Shown one piece after another: positions 63,161-64,000 of a DNA stretch of 64,000 bases (the first letter of the stretch is position 1; each line of letters begins with the position of its first letter). The stretch lies in the NCBI GenBank assembly GCA_027186245.1, contig CP114485.1, positions 6,262,001 through 6,326,000 on the forward strand, given 5' to 3'. A program made the position numbers and the translations under genes. The notes under the pieces are model-generated. The model was not told the DNA's origin, ran no database searches, and worked only from the letters and a program-made list of their open reading frames with translations. This DNA comes from Coriaria nepalensis (lineage: Eukaryota; Streptophyta; Magnoliopsida; Cucurbitales; Coriariaceae).

Positions 63161-64000
63161 ATAATGCCAATGAGTCACCTCCAGCCAAGGAATCATTTTA
63201 ATGGGATTCGAAGATATTCCATCTTTGGACTTCAAACATGAATTTCAAGCACAACATTCTAATAATCTTTGAGGGATATGTGTGCATTTGTTTCTCCTCA
63301 CAACCATGTCAATGAGTTCCCACCGTCCAATGAATCATTTGAATGGGATTCGAAAAACTTCTATCTTTACACTTCGAACATGAATTTCAAGCACAACATT
63401 CTAATGGTCTTTGAGGAATATGTATGCATTTGTTTCACCTCAAAATCATGCCAATGAGTCACCTCCAGCCAAGGAATCATTTTAATGGGATTCGAAGATA
63501 TTCCATCTTTGGACTTCAAACATGAATTTCAAGCACAACATTCTAATAATCTTTGAGGGATATGTGTGCATTTGTTTCTCCTCACAACCATGTCAATGAG
63601 TTCCCACCATCCAATGAATCATTTGAATGGGATTCGAAAAACTTCCATCTTTACACTTCGAACATGAATTTCAAGCACAACATTCTAATGGTCTTTGAGG
63701 AATATGTGTGCATTTGTTTCACCTCAAAATCATGCCAATGAGTCACCTCCAGCCAAGAAGCCATATGAATAGGATTTGAACAAATTCCATCTTCGAACTT
63801 CGAACATGAATTTCAAGCACAACATTCTAATGATCTTTGAGGAATATGTGTGCATTTGTTTCACCTCAAAATCATGCAAATGAGTCACCTCCAGCCAAGG
63901 AGTCGTATGAATAGGATTCGAACAAATTCAATCTTCGCACTTCGAACATGAATTTCAAGCACAACATGCTAAGGATCTTTGAGAAATATGTGTGCATTTG
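63161..64000 (+). repeat. 2-monomer tandem repeat, then the array continues
   Basis: About 63,165-63,448 is repeated at 63,449-63,732 (284 bp, 2 units), with CATTTTAATGGG and TTCGAAGATATTCC in the first unit and CAACCATGTC, CCAATGAATCATTTG and TTTACACTTCG in the second. It then passes into AAGAAGCCATATGAATAGG and GTCGTATGAATAGG units like those near 52.3 and 53.9 kb. The array runs off the right edge. Confidence 0.8.

Larger units (their letters stand above)
1..64000 (+). repeat. 142-bp tandem satellite array filling the window
   Basis: Every stretch of the window is a copy of one 142-bp unit in head-to-tail order on the + strand. Recognisable landmarks in each unit, counted from GAATCATATG as position 1, are GGGATTCGAAC (14-24), CTTCGCACTTCGAAC (34-48), CATGAATTTCAAGCAC (49-64), TGATCTTTGAGG (75-86), TGTGCATTTGTTTCACCTCA (93-112), CATGCCAATGAGTC (116-129) and CCTCCAGCCAAG (131-142). 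Tracking TGATCTTTGAGG through the window gives about 451 units with a net register drift of only about -39 bp. No inverted unit, unique spacer, mobile element or gene was found. The length and organisation are typical of centromeric or pericentromeric satellites; that location is inference. Confidence 0.98.

Noticed and set aside
1..64000. CRISPR-like regular spacing of repeats.
   Set aside because: There are no unique spacers: the whole 142-bp period is repeat, far longer than CRISPR repeats, and there are no cas genes.
1..64000. Telomere repeats, microsatellites, LTRs or transposon ends within the array.
   Set aside because: None seen on reading through. The only short tandem duplications are the 24-bp and 18-bp ones inside monomers.
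1..64000. Identity with the 142-bp satellites of tenebrionid beetles.
   Set aside because: Only the length agrees. I cannot recall those sequences well enough to compare, those arrays are described as highly homogeneous, and CpG decay here points to a methylated genome.

Overview
The whole 64 kb window is one continuous head-to-tail satellite DNA array with a 142-bp monomer, roughly 451 units, all in the same orientation. I find no protein gene, RNA gene, transposon, inversion or unique sequence anywhere. The many ~62-codon open frames on both strands are by-products of the repeat: they recur every 142 or 284 bp, mostly begin at TTG or GTG, and end at a TGA one monomer later, because 142 is not a multiple of three. 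A hand count of the consensus unit gives about 40% G+C.

This is eukaryotic heterochromatin, most likely a centromeric or pericentromeric block, since the unit is near nucleosome size, the array is long and uninterrupted, and it carries multi-level higher-order repeats (HORs). I cannot name the species. The three CpG sites of the consensus are often replaced by TG or CA, which suggests a genome with cytosine methylation, such as a plant or vertebrate. Tenebrionid beetles also have 142-bp satellites, but from memory those are far more homogeneous, and length alone is not evidence of identity.

Layout: 1-3,289, diverged monomers with 5-, 6- and 7-monomer periodicities; 3,290-6,010, a 10-monomer HOR; 6,011-9,671, mostly monomeric, with one half of a 3,525-bp-distant duplication; 9,672-11,060, a 570-bp 4-monomer HOR; 11,061-16,860, the duplication partner, mixed monomers and an 857-bp 6-monomer HOR; 17,131-21,245, a 15-monomer HOR of about 2.1 kb; 23,230-26,360, a near-identical 11-monomer duplication (1,565 bp); 26,361-40,394, a mosaic of 3-, 5-, 7-, 8-, 9- and 18-monomer blocks with slippage duplications, a chimeric monomer and a conversion-like patch; 40,395-44,140, a 13-monomer duplication (1,846/1,847 bp); 45,122-50,796, the most homogeneous part, about 4.4 copies of a 9-monomer, 1,279-bp HOR; 50,797-64,000, diverged and rearranged relatives of that HOR with 2-, 4-, 9- and 11-monomer sub-amplifications.

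No genes act together here. The biology lies in array evolution: two linked monomer classes, nested amplifications of different age, slippage at short direct repeats, CpG decay, and a possible tRNA-like Pol III promoter layout on the minus strand. Coordinates and offsets were worked out by hand from the register of a conserved box in each monomer. Block edges are approximate to within about one monomer unless an exact junction is given.
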